A stretch of DNA of 64,000 nucleotides. Source: Dictyobacter vulcani (GTDB lineage: Bacteria > Chloroflexota > Ktedonobacteria > Ktedonobacterales > Ktedonobacteraceae). Positions 33,767 to 41,778 of this stretch are shown in pieces. The number at the start of each line of letters is the position of its first letter. The stretch's first letter is position 1. Location: positions 2,542,001-2,606,000 of the forward strand of contig NZ_BKZW01000001.1 in the NCBI RefSeq assembly GCF_008974265.1. The letters are read 5' to 3'. Below the pieces are notes generated by a model, which saw nothing but the letters and a program-made list of their open reading frames with translations, ran no database searches and was not told where the DNA came from. A program made the position numbers and the translations under genes.

Positions 33767-34951
33767 TTAAGCCGTGAGACCAAGAACTTTTGTCAGGCGT
33801 AAGATTTCGGAGCCAAGGTTGATGTTTTTCTCTTCCAGGGCCTGCTGGGCCGCGTGTTTGAGTAACAGCGTTGCTTCTGGCGTATTCAGATCGTTATCCA
33901 TGGCGGCGATGAAGCGATTATGCAGCATACTATCTTCACCACGTAACTCCGGGCCGACCAGTTCGCGGACCTGGGTGAAAAGGTAGGCGTTAGCGGCCGC
34001 GATCTTGAGATCTTCCGGGAAGCATTCCCACTGATAGCGATAGTGATGGCTTTGCAGTACGAGACGAATGGCGTCTGCGCTATATTCTTTAAGCAAGTTT
34101 CTGACCAGGGTAAGATTGCCCAGCGACTTACTCATCTTCTCGCCATCCTGGTAGACCATGCCGACATGCATCCAGGTGCGCACGAATGGAGCTTTGCCGC
34201 TGTAGTGCTCGGATTGAGCGATCTCGCAGGTGTGGTGTGGAAAGTTCAGGTCGGCGCCACCACCATGGATGTCGATTTGTTGACCCAGATAATGCATAGC
34301 CATACTGCTACACTCAATGTGCCAGCCAGGTCGGCCAGGTCCCCAGGGACTCTCCCAGGCGGGTTCGCCTGGAGCCTGCGCCTGCCAGAGCACAAAATCC
34401 AATGGATCGCGTTTGCGTTTGTCATCGGGGAAATTGCCGCGCTCATTGGCGATGGTAAGCATAGAGTGGTAGTCATTGAGTCCAACCGCCTGCGCCATTT
34501 TACCAAACTCAGGATCTTTGCGCACATCATAAAAAACGCAGCCCTCGCTGACATAAGCCAGACCACGCTCAAGCAGTCCTTCATTCAACTGTACGATGCG
34601 CTCCATCTCATCTGTGGCGCGTGCATAGACATCTGGACGGCGCCAGTTGAGTGAATCCATCTCACCCAGGAAGCGCTCGATCTCGCGGTTTCCCAGATCG
34701 TCCCACTTCATGTCCAGTTCGCGAGCCTTGCGGAGCACATCATCATCAATATCGGTCACATTCTGAACATATTTTACCGTGTGGCCTTTGTATTCTAAAT
34801 AGCGGATCAATGTATCAAAGGTAATATAAGTAAAGGCATGGCCCAGATGCGTTGTGTCGTACGGGGTGACTCCACACACATAAATACTGACCGTGTCATT
34901 GATAGGTTTGAATTCTTGTAAGGATTGAGTGAGTGTATTAAACAGTTTCAT
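33767..34951 (-). CDS. MshC-like / short cysteinyl-tRNA synthetase-type ligase
   Basis: A 394-residue class I ligase of the cysteine group. The HIGH-type motif is THLGHAF within CGVTPYDTTHLGHA, the form found in MshC (cysteine ligase of mycothiol synthesis) rather than the PTVYDYxHIGH of usual CysS. Zinc ligands are present (Cys26 in YVCG, Cys in WHIECSSMA, His in NFPHHTCEIAQSE), as is KMSKS (EKMSKSLGNL). DFVLWQAQAPGEPAWESPWG and GPGRPGWHIEC occur in both families. The length matches MshC (about 410), not CysS (about 460), because the C-terminal anticodon-binding part is missing. Related Chloroflexota proteins are often labelled CysS; which reaction it performs cannot be settled here. It overlaps the tatD gene by 14 bases. 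Confidence 0.75.
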   Translation of the reverse strand: MKLFNTLTQSLQEFKPINDTVSIYVCGVTPYDTTHLGHAFTYITFDTLIRYLEYKGHTVKYVQNVTDIDDDVLRKARELDMKWDDLGNREIERFLGEMDSLNWRRPDVYARATDEMERIVQLNEGLLERGLAYVSEGCVFYDVRKDPEFGKMAQAVGLNDYHSMLTIANERGNFPDDKRKRDPLDFVLWQAQAPGEPAWESPWGPGRPGWHIECSSMAMHYLGQQIDIHGGGADLNFPHHTCEIAQSEHYSGKAPFVRTWMHVGMVYQDGEKMSKSLGNLTLVRNLLKEYSADAIRLVLQSHHYRYQWECFPEDLKIAAANAYLFTQVRELVGPELRGEDSMLHNRFIAAMDNDLNTPEATLLLKHAAQQALEEKNINLGSEILRLTKVLGLTA

Positions 34952-35723
34952 GCTTTTCTCCTAGACCGAACAAACGAACAGTGTTTGCTGTAGTGACCTG
35001 TGCTAACTCTTCAAGAGTCATGCCGCGTATCTCTGCCAGTTTTTCTGCGGTATGCCTGACAAAGCGCGGCTCATTGCGCCTGACTTTCAGGGGTTTAGGG
35101 ACCAGATAGGGACTATCAGTCTCCACCATGATGCGATCAAGCGGGGCCATCCGGGCGACTTCTGGAAGGGCGTTGCCTTGCTTTGTGAGCGGGCCAGCAA
35201 ATGAGAGCATAAAACCTTCAAACGTCAGACATTCTTCTGCCTGCGCGACATCTCCTGAGAAGCAGTGGAAAACGCCACGCAAGCCCTGACCATGGGCACG
35301 CAGGAGTTCCATCACGTCATCATGGGCATCGCGTACATGGATGATGCAGGGGAGATTATACTCGCGAGCCAGGGCCAGATGGGAGCAGAAGACGTTTCGT
35401 TGGATATCGCGTGGCGAAAGCATACGAAAGTAGTCAAGACCGAATTCACCTATGGCCACCACCTCAGGCTCACGTACCATTTCGCGCAACTGTGCCTCTA
35501 CTTCAGCGCTATATGTCGTAGACTCATGTGGATGTACCCCAACCCCTGCAAAAATAACACCTGGATAGGCTTTTGCCAATGCGAGAGCCGCCTGACTGGA
35601 TGCTAAATCGCAGCCCGGATCAATCATACGTGTCACCCCATCAGCGATTGCCGCCTGGATAACCGCATCCCGATCACCCTCAAAGCGTTCAGTATCTACA
35701 TGTGTGTGGCTATCGATAAGCAC
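34938..35723 (-). CDS. TatD-family metal-dependent nuclease
   Basis: A 261-residue TIM-barrel amidohydrolase-fold DNase. Metal ligands are visible in order: DSHTHVD at the start, GEFGLDYFR (Glu), IIHVRDAHDD (His), GVFHCFSGD (His) and METDSPYLVP (Asp). TatD proteins act as 3'-5' exonucleases or D-aminoacyl-tRNA deacylase-like enzymes; no role in Tat export is implied. ATG 35723 follows GTGGAG. It is upstream of and overlaps the MshC/CysS-like ligase, so the two are translationally coupled. Bacterial tatD often sits beside a tRNA synthetase gene (metG), and this arrangement is reminiscent of that. Confidence 0.92.
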   Translation of the reverse strand: MLIDSHTHVDTERFEGDRDAVIQAAIADGVTRMIDPGCDLASSQAALALAKAYPGVIFAGVGVHPHESTTYSAEVEAQLREMVREPEVVAIGEFGLDYFRMLSPRDIQRNVFCSHLALAREYNLPCIIHVRDAHDDVMELLRAHGQGLRGVFHCFSGDVAQAEECLTFEGFMLSFAGPLTKQGNALPEVARMAPLDRIMVETDSPYLVPKPLKVRRNEPRFVRHTAEKLAEIRGMTLEELAQVTTANTVRLFGLGEKHETV

Positions 35724-35754
35724 TCCACAAGATCCTTTCTAACAGCATGCTTTT

Positions 35755-35801
35755 CAATCGTGTGAGCCGGGCTAGCCGCGAGTGAGCGGCGTTCACGATT
35801 G
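35755..35801. repeat. Hairpin in the tatD leader region
   Basis: CAATCGTG pairs with CACGATTG across 31 bases that contain an inner CCGC/GCGG stem. It lies 32 bases upstream of the tatD start. No T-box motif was found in this 386-base interval (35724-36109), which otherwise holds only the terminator of the next gene. Confidence 0.5.
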
Positions 35802-36045
35802 CTTTTCAATAGCAAGCAGGCATAAGAAAAGGAGAGTCAAAGCGACAACTGGCTTAGCTCTCTCCCAGGTTACTTTATTAATTGTAGTATAACACTTTCT
35901 GATTTAAGCTGCTATGTTCAGACCACGACCTCATATCCATTTAGAATGGCCCTATAGGCTCATTCAGAAACATATACTACTCGGCTTCATCAAATTCCAG
36001 GTAGACCTTGAAATACATCTCGCTGACCGATTAATATCTGCAAGA

Positions 36046-36098
36046 CTACAAAAATAAAAGCACCGCGATGGATTATCCAGGTGCTTTTATTTTTGTGG
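36046..36098. terminator. Bidirectional terminator after the coiled-coil gene
   Basis: Long stem CTACAAAAATAAAAGCACC with its complement at 36080-36098 (one mismatch near the outer end). A- and T-rich outer arms give U-tracts in both directions. Confidence 0.85.
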
Positions 36099-36109
36099 TC
36101 TTATTCAGT

Positions 36110-36601
36110 TTAGCGTTTAGTTAGTAGCGCAAGTATCTGTGTCAATAGCTTAGTGTTCTCGTTGTGTAAAGCAGTATGCTCGTTGAGTATAGAAGTATGC
36201 TCATTAAGTATGGCACTATGCTTATCAAGTATGGCACTATGCTCGTTAAGTATGGAGGTATGCTCATCAGATTTTATCTGCAGGAGTTTAATATCTTGCT
36301 GCATCCCGGCGACTTGTTGATTTAAGGTGGTGACTTGTTGATTTAAGGTGGTGAGGTTAGATTTAACTTCGCTGACATCTGTTTGCAGGACTTTAATGTC
36401 GTGCTGCATCCCACCTATCTGGTAATTTATAGTGGTGAGATTAGATTTAATTTCGCTGCCCTCTGATTGCTGTTTGTAGACAAGGCCAAGCAGCATTGTT
36501 GTATTGTGATTGATGCTTTGAATATCTACCTCACTGAATTTCTTTTTTAATAATGCTACTGAGTATTCTAAGGCTATAATTCGCTCTTCCTGTGTTTGCA
36601 T
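36110..36601 (-). CDS. Heptad-repeat coiled-coil protein, unknown function
   Basis: A 163-residue protein that is almost entirely coiled coil. The N-terminal part has EERIIALEYSVALLKKKFSE. The middle has duplicated segments (SNLTTINYQIGGMQHDIKVLQ and SNLTTLNQQVAGMQQDIKLL). The C-terminal 50 residues are consecutive 7-residue repeats of the form EHTSILN / KHSAILN / EHTALHN, mirrored in DNA as 21-base tandem repeats. No membrane segment or signal is seen. ATG 36601 follows AAAGGTGG. Such proteins may form trimeric or tetrameric rods; function is not known. Repeat number is likely to vary between strains. Confidence 0.7.
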   Translation of the reverse strand: MQTQEERIIALEYSVALLKKKFSEVDIQSINHNTTMLLGLVYKQQSEGSEIKSNLTTINYQIGGMQHDIKVLQTDVSEVKSNLTTLNQQVTTLNQQVAGMQQDIKLLQIKSDEHTSILNEHSAILDKHSAILNEHTSILNEHTALHNENTKLLTQILALLTKR

Positions 36602-36780
36602 CGACTTGCCACCTTTCTCTCAACTCCCAACCACAGATTAATCCTAGTATACATTATGATGGATCACTTAGCCATATTCGTAGGACGTAGGATATGTACG
36701 TCTTGCCATCTTAAGATATTCCTCAGTTGTGCTCAAATCCGGAAGATAAGGAGCATGTGTGTGACATGGCAATACATTAC

Positions 36781-36824
36781 ATCCATTGATGCAGGAAGGT
36801 ATCTGCCTCCTTACATCAATGGAT
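36781..36824. terminator. Hairpin after the MOSC gene
   Basis: ATCCATTGATG (36781-36791) pairs with CATCAATGGAT (36814-36824); AGGAAGG and CCTCCTT extend the stem inward with mismatches. It is 67 bases beyond the MOSC stop codon on the minus strand. Confidence 0.55.
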
Positions 36825-36890
36825 TGCTGATCCTAAAGATTGTCGCGATTTATTTAATGCTAGAAATTCCTATGAATAGGTATGGATGTA

Positions 36891-37424
36891 TCAAATTGCT
36901 GGTTCCAGCGCTTCTCTGGATGCCTGTTCATATTTGAAGCGTTGGGCGCGTTCCTGATCGTGTGCGAGTTCAATGTGATCACCTGGACGAATGATGCCCT
37001 CGCTGAGAATCTGGGCACGCAGTCCTCCACGATGGATAAGGCCGCTGAGCGCTTGATGGTGCGTGAGTTGGACCAGGTGGAAACAGGGTTCACAGAGTCG
37101 GCGACCCAATAGGCTGACTTCGCCGACCTTGAATTCTTTCCAGACCAGATGATTCAGGGGAACTCCTACTGTGACGATATTGCGTCGCGCGGTTAAAGAG
37201 GTTAGTTCATAGCCATAGTCGCGCTTGAGGGCTTCAAGCGTTTCGTTTTCGATGAGGGTTATTTCATAACTGGCTTTGCCCATCCTGGAGAAGTGACCGG
37301 TACCCAGATAGTAGCGATCGCCTTCGATACCGCGACCAGGAACTGCATGTGCCTGATCAATCGTTATCAAGGGTTGTGCCTCACCAGGAGCAATCTGAAG
37401 TGAAATAACGGAGCCTTTCCACAT
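36891..37424 (-). CDS. MOSC-domain protein
   Basis: A 177-residue stand-alone MOSC domain (molybdenum cofactor sulfurase C-terminal type), which binds Moco or carries sulfur to metal cofactors. Visible family features: HAVPGRGIEGDRYYLGTG near the N-terminus, ITLIENETLEAL, RRNIVTVGVPLNHLVWKEF, and the conserved cysteine region LLGRRLCEPCFHLVQL. RGGLRAQILSEGIIRPGD closes the barrel. ATG 37424 follows GGGAGAATAG. A molybdopterin oxidoreductase lies 20 kb away in this window, which would be a plausible client, but nothing links them directly. Confidence 0.88.
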   Translation of the reverse strand: MWKGSVISLQIAPGEAQPLITIDQAHAVPGRGIEGDRYYLGTGHFSRMGKASYEITLIENETLEALKRDYGYELTSLTARRNIVTVGVPLNHLVWKEFKVGEVSLLGRRLCEPCFHLVQLTHHQALSGLIHRGGLRAQILSEGIIRPGDHIELAHDQERAQRFKYEQASREALEPAI

Positions 37425-37540
37425 CGTTTTCTATTCTCCCTTTATATATCCACACTATACAAAAAACTGAATATGAGTGTATCAGGGAAGCTATAGTTAG
37501 CTATTTTTGATAATATTTTTTGTGGTAGTATATGAATATA

Positions 37541-37556
37541 TGTATACCTGTATACA
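37541..37556. promoter_or_regulatory. Operator-like dyad TGTATAC-N2-GTATACA
   Basis: Perfect 7-bp inverted repeat with a 2-base centre, about 120 bases upstream of the MOSC gene and in an AT-rich stretch. It resembles operators of small GntR or MarR regulators; no regulator is nearby. Confidence 0.35.
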
Positions 37557-37643
37557 CTATATCCTTGCATATATATATGACGTTTTAGGTGGTAATTTGC
37601 TAACTAAGAAGATACATAGGATACAGATAATACTAGATGGCAT

Positions 37644-37675
37644 AAAAAAATGGCAGCCAGGCGGCTGCCATTTTT
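37644..37675. terminator. Bidirectional terminator after menA
   Basis: TGGCAGCC/GGCTGCCA with a 4-base loop, flanked by seven A on the left and five T on the right, 21 bases after the menA stop on the minus strand. Confidence 0.88.
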
Positions 37676-37695
37676 GCTGAATTGCCAGGTATTTT

Positions 37696-39078
37696 TTACT
37701 TAAGTGAAATGAGGTGTGCTGGCAACAGCGGTGCAACGGGAATGAGCGCTGAGATGATCAATCCAATGATCAGGAAGACGGTAAACAGAGTAAAGATCTT
37801 CAAGCTTTGCCGCATAACATCGTGAAAGCCAGCCGATATCTCTGTACGCATGACACCGGTAATCGCTATCACGAGGGTGGGAAGCGTCCACAAAGCCAGC
37901 AGAATGAAATGAGGATGTCCATGGGGAAAACCTAAGAGTACAACGATCAGATACGGGATAAGCATCAACACACTATATGCGATGCGGCTCCAGCGCAGTC
38001 CGATCAAAGATACCAGGGTTTTCTTACCGACATGGCTATCGCCCTCGATGTCGCGCATATTATTAGCGTAGATGACACCAGCGGCCAGGAAGGCTAATGG
38101 TAAGCTATAGTAGAATGCTGTGATCGTCAGTTTCCCACCGGTCTGGATCATATAGGCACCCATAACTGGTAGCAAGCCAAAGACCACAAAGCCGATAAGC
38201 TCGCCCAATCCCAGCGAGGAGAGCGATTTTTTGGTGGCGCTAAAGAAATAAGCTGACAATACAACAATGAACCCAAACAGACAAACCAGCGGACCTCCCG
38301 CCAGCGCTGTCACGAGTCCGAGGATCGCACCTATGCCCAACAAAGTCAATCCAATGATGAGTATACGTGTCGGCTTAACCAGCCCTTGCTGGATTATGCC
38401 ACCAGGACCCAGAGCATTGCTGGTATCAATGCCGCGTTGATAATCATAATAGTCATTGATTAAATGGGCGCCAATCTGTAGAATAGCGACCGCAATAATC
38501 GCAAGAATAAAGTGGATAAGATCGAAATGTCCTAAGGGTGTGGCCGTAGTAATGCTCTGTGTCCAGGCCAGGGCACTGCCCAGAATGACCGGCATTACTG
38601 ATAAGCGTACATAATTCAGGCGTATGCCGTCGCGCCAGATTTCCATCCACTCATTCACTCCATGGCGATATTCCGAGGGTTGTACTACCAGTGGAGATGG
38701 CATGCTAATCGCACGCATTGAAGCAACGGAATGTACTGAGACTTCTGGCTCCAGCGTGCTGATTGTTTGCAGCGATCCAATCGGGATCGTTGGTACTTCT
38801 TCAGCCTGTACGGCGTCGGCTCGGACAACATGAGCGCCCTGACGCCTTCTGGGCGGCTCTGGTTGGGTTTCAGTATAAGTGCTAGAGTCTGAGCTATTCA
38901 GCGTTGGTTCGCTGTTTTCCTGTTCAACCTGTTCCCGTTCAACCGGTGTCTCTCTTCTGGGCTCAGGATCGGCATCGACAACCTGGATGGACGGTATTTT
39001 TTTTGTCTGGTACTTGTCCTGTGGCTCTAACTCTTCAATGATATCTTGATCAGTCATGTTTGTTTCTTTATTTGGCAT
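37696..39078 (-). CDS. menA: UbiA-family prenyltransferase, probably MenA, with long N-terminal extension
   Basis: Membrane prenyltransferase that attaches the polyprenyl chain in menaquinone synthesis. The prenyl-diphosphate motif is HLINDYYDYQRGIDTSNALG with the GPGGIIQQGLVKP that marks the 1,4-dihydroxy-2-naphthoate type, and the second Asp motif is NNMRDIEGDSHVGKKTL. Eight or nine hydrophobic spans follow from about residue 170. I choose ATG 39078 (MPNKETN) behind AGGAGGGGG; the frame opens nine codons earlier inside that site. The first 150 residues are a Glu/Pro/Ser/Thr-rich disordered cytoplasmic arm, unusual for MenA (normally about 300 residues; here 460). The quinone would serve the SdhCDAB complex encoded 15 kb away. 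Confidence 0.8.
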   Translation of the reverse strand: MPNKETNMTDQDIIEELEPQDKYQTKKIPSIQVVDADPEPRRETPVEREQVEQENSEPTLNSSDSSTYTETQPEPPRRRQGAHVVRADAVQAEEVPTIPIGSLQTISTLEPEVSVHSVASMRAISMPSPLVVQPSEYRHGVNEWMEIWRDGIRLNYVRLSVMPVILGSALAWTQSITTATPLGHFDLIHFILAIIAVAILQIGAHLINDYYDYQRGIDTSNALGPGGIIQQGLVKPTRILIIGLTLLGIGAILGLVTALAGGPLVCLFGFIVVLSAYFFSATKKSLSSLGLGELIGFVVFGLLPVMGAYMIQTGGKLTITAFYYSLPLAFLAAGVIYANNMRDIEGDSHVGKKTLVSLIGLRWSRIAYSVLMLIPYLIVVLLGFPHGHPHFILLALWTLPTLVIAITGVMRTEISAGFHDVMRQSLKIFTLFTVFLIIGLIISALIPVAPLLPAHLISLK

Positions 39079-39368
39079 ACGCCCCCCTCCTGGCGTAGGG
39101 ATCAACTAATATGTTTCATGATGAGTGCTTCCAGCTATTTACAGTATGAGTGCTTCTATCCATCAATATGCTTTACAGAAGCAATCGCAAACGTGGTTGA
39201 TATACGCCGCGTCTGCAATTGTGCGCGGCCAGGACTCCTGGTAGAGAATAAATGTTACGCGTGCCGTGGCTGCGCCTATAATGGCTTATGATAATCACCT
39301 GTCAGCTTACTGTTGTTTGTGGTCAAAGTCAAGGAAGCGGACTTTTTTCTACGTATGGTTCCTATTCT

Positions 39369-40022
39369 TTATTCATCGGCTGATACATGTTGTTGTAAAC
39401 CCTCCTGGAGTTCACGCATGGATTTTTGCAATTGTAACTGAATGGCTGCGGCCGTCAGATCTCCGCGTGTTTTCTCCAGAATGCCGCGTGCTGAATCGGT
39501 TGTGCGGCGTAAGCCACTGGTGATGGCATCTGGAAAGTCTACTGAGATGAGAACAGCGTAAATATCATCCATATAGTTGAGAAATACTTCAGAACTGTCA
39601 ATATTGCTACGGCGTAGCTGGTCGAGTACGTAGCGCCTGAGTTCACCAATGGCTTCTGCGATACCATTAAGATAAGCTGCATGACCAATGGAAAGTTCTG
39701 CGGGCGTCGGTAGTGGCTGATGTTGGGTGAGGGCGGCGAAAGTACGTGCTTCCGCATATTCTTTTTGTGCATCCTGGACAAAACCTGCAAAATAAATATC
39801 TTTGTGATCCTGCAGGTCTATGTCCATTTCAGCCAGGAGTGAGGCTGCCTGGCCAAGTAGAGCCTCTGCTCGCTCTACCTCGTGGCGATGGGTGGCTCGG
39901 ATACTATTAGCGCAATGGCGGATCGCTGTACGCGACTTCGGCAAAGCTCGTTCGCGAGCGGCATGTTTGAGCGCGAAGTATTCAATGGCTTCACGCCCGA
40001 TATTGTCAATCTGCTCGGGCAT
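39369..40022 (-). CDS. Translin-family protein
   Basis: A 217-residue all-helical protein with the layout of translin/TRAX: AIRHCANSIRATHRHEVERA, KDIYFAGFVQDAQKEYAEA, YLNGIAEAIGELRRYVLDQL, NYMDDIYAVLISVDFPDAIT and GLRRTTDSARGILEKTRGDL. In eukaryotes translin and TRAX form a ring that binds ssDNA/RNA and cuts RNA; TRAX-like catalytic acidic residues may be represented by the Glu in KEYAEA and in AEAIGELRR and the Asp in MDDIY. Prokaryotic members are known mainly from archaea and some bacteria. ATG 40022 follows AAAGGAACCG. It stands alone. Family assignment is by pattern recognition. Confidence 0.8.
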   Translation of the reverse strand: MPEQIDNIGREAIEYFALKHAARERALPKSRTAIRHCANSIRATHRHEVERAEALLGQAASLLAEMDIDLQDHKDIYFAGFVQDAQKEYAEARTFAALTQHQPLPTPAELSIGHAAYLNGIAEAIGELRRYVLDQLRRSNIDSSEVFLNYMDDIYAVLISVDFPDAITSGLRRTTDSARGILEKTRGDLTAAAIQLQLQKSMRELQEGLQQHVSADE

Positions 40023-40308
40023 ACATACGGTTCCTTTCTAGGATACCCCGGGTGTATTGGTCAGGTTGATTCTCTGATTACGACCGGCCCGGCATAATAC
40101 AACTTATCCTACCCAATTCTACCATTGCTAATCCAATTGTACTCGGATTCGGCATGACGATTCAATAGGGTCGCGACCAAAAAATCATTCTATTCCTAAT
40201 TAATGTAACGACACAGGAATGGCAGACGACTCTTTCATTCTGAAAAAATGACTAATGAGCCTGTAATGTTTTGGCCGAGGTGAGGTGTAACCAGGGGAGA
40301 AGGATGGA

Positions 40309-40337
40309 AGCGCGGGAAAATGCTCATCTCCCGCGCT
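40309..40337. terminator. Hairpin after the 157-aa gene
   Basis: AGCGCGGGA pairs with TCCCGCGCT across an 11-base loop, 14 bases after the stop codon on the minus strand. No T-tract. Confidence 0.5.
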
Positions 40338-40351
40338 CGCCCGAGTATGTT

Positions 40352-40825
40352 TTAACGAGATTTCTTGCGTCCAAGGCGGCGCTCACTCTGGATGAGTAGA
40401 GGATAAACTTCGATTTCGCCGGGGAAGACTTGCGTGGGGAGATCGCCAGACCAGAAGAGCTGTTTCATCGTTTCGGCGGCGGCATAGAGAAGATGTTGTA
40501 AAGTGGCTTCACGGCCCTGTTCGTAGGTGGGGCTACCTTCATAAATAGACATTTTTCCGAAAAACTCATTGAGCGGTGTGTGCTCGCTGAGGCGTACAAG
40601 ATAGATATCCATCCTGACATCGCCTTTATTGACTGGTACCATCACACGTAATTCTGGACGTTGATCGATAATGTCTAACCGATAGAAGACACCATAATGA
40701 TCGCGTGAGGCTTGAAAGATGGAAATCTCTGGAATGGAGTCACCATTGTATTGTCGATCATCTGGACGTTCCATTTCTACTCCTAACCCTGCCAGAAATT
40801 GTTCAAATTGCTCGTCGATATTCAT
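40352..40825 (-). CDS. 157-aa soluble protein, unknown function
   Basis: Starts at ATG 40825 behind GGAGAGGA. The N-terminus MNIDEQFEQFLAGLGVEMER is acidic; the middle alternates strands (FQASRDHYGVFYRLDI, PELRVMVPVNKGDVRMDIYL) and a helix (ATLQHLLYAAAETMKQLFW), ending in a basic RRLGRKKSR. No signal, membrane span or metal motif is visible. The neighbouring genes (translin-like and SUI1-like) are nucleic-acid binders, but each is separated by its own hairpin or spacer, so a shared role is not supported. Family not recognised. Confidence 0.65.
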   Translation of the reverse strand: MNIDEQFEQFLAGLGVEMERPDDRQYNGDSIPEISIFQASRDHYGVFYRLDIIDQRPELRVMVPVNKGDVRMDIYLVRLSEHTPLNEFFGKMSIYEGSPTYEQGREATLQHLLYAAAETMKQLFWSGDLPTQVFPGEIEVYPLLIQSERRLGRKKSR

Positions 40826-40996
40826 TGCTTATCCTCTCCGTTGACACTCCCTTAACGCTGTGATACCAGCAATCTATCCTTAGTGTACTATTCCATTTGC
40901 ACCTTGCTAAAACGGAAAATGTGAAATATAGTGTCCGGAAATCTCATATAACATGTCCTTTCTCCCGGTGGTTTCGCGCCTGCGGCGCTCAAAAAA

Positions 40997-41105
40997 TTTT
41001 ATGTTGTCATGTTGAATAATGTTCCAGGCGCATTATTCAACATGACAACATAAAAGAAGTATGGGCACTTTCGTGCCCGCGTATGGGCGAGTCATATTCT
41101 CCCTG
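40997..41105. repeat. Palindrome-plus-tail element, copy 2
   Basis: Arms 40997-41021 and 41031-41055 (25 bases each) are perfectly complementary around a 9-base loop. The tail AAGAAGTATGGGCACTTT continues with GTGCCCGCG (a perfect GGGCAC/GTGCCC hairpin) and ends near CTCCCTG, as in copy 1 at 9341. The palindromic parts of the two copies differ completely. Confidence 0.75.
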
Positions 41106-41131
41106 TGCCAGCGGGAAGCAACACTATATAA

Positions 41132-41488
41132 TCATCCGCCGGCGCGTTTGACTTTGTAGCCAAGGCTGGTAAGTTTTTCTTGAATTTTGTCGCAGTGATC
41201 GCCTTGAATCTCGATGTTGCCATCTTTGACGGTCCCTCCGGTGCCACAGAGTTTCTTGAGTTGTTGGGCCAGCGTTGCTAGCTCAACGCCTTTGTCAGGT
41301 ACTCCAGTAATTACTGTGACAGTTTTACCACCACGTTGTTTACGATCCCGCATAATGCGTACGATGCCATCACTCTTCTTTTTTTGAGCTGACGTTTGAT
41401 CACAGCGACAATTTTTATATGGTTGTCCACATTCAGGACACGTTGAGACACGACCACTATCAGTTGAGTACACAATGCGTTCAGACAT
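41132..41488 (-). CDS. yciH: SUI1/eIF1-like protein (YciH family) with N-terminal zinc ribbon
   Basis: Relative of eukaryotic and archaeal initiation factor 1. From ATG 41488 (nine bases after GGAAGG) the protein has 118 residues; earlier in-frame ATGs abut or precede that site. Residues 17-29 hold a zinc knuckle CPECGQPYKNCRC. The SUI1 fold follows: DGIVRIMRDRKQRGGKTVTV, then TLAQQLKKLCGTGGTVKDGN and IEIQGDHCDKIQEKLTSLGY. Bacterial YciH binds the 30S subunit and can discriminate against poor initiation; its role in Chloroflexota is not established. Monocistronic. Confidence 0.88.
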   Translation of the reverse strand: MSERIVYSTDSGRVSTCPECGQPYKNCRCDQTSAQKKKSDGIVRIMRDRKQRGGKTVTVITGVPDKGVELATLAQQLKKLCGTGGTVKDGNIEIQGDHCDKIQEKLTSLGYKVKRAGG

Positions 41489-41778
41489 ATACATCATCCT
41501 TCCAATTAGTACTTTCTTCTGTCCTGTATTATATGGTTTTTTGGCTTGCGATGACAGACTGACCACTGTGTTTAATACACAATGGGAAAGTATGATACAT
41601 CAAGAAATTAACGTGGATATGACGCAGAAAGGAATGTTTAAAAAAAGTGTAATTTGGCGTTTTATCGAGAGGTCGCTATTTAACCACGACCTGAGACTAA
41701 TCATGATAAACAGACGTATCCGTATATGTATGGTTGTGTGATGGAGCAGCTTGTCTATTTTTTAGCATGGGGATTGTA

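Noticed and set aside
35724..36109. T-box riboswitch before the tatD-ligase operon
   Set aside because: I looked for the AGGGTGG-type T-box core and a specifier stem on the minus strand and found neither; only a hairpin is present.
36859..37112. Short frames opposite the MOSC gene
   Set aside because: Antisense shadows of a well-supported domain.
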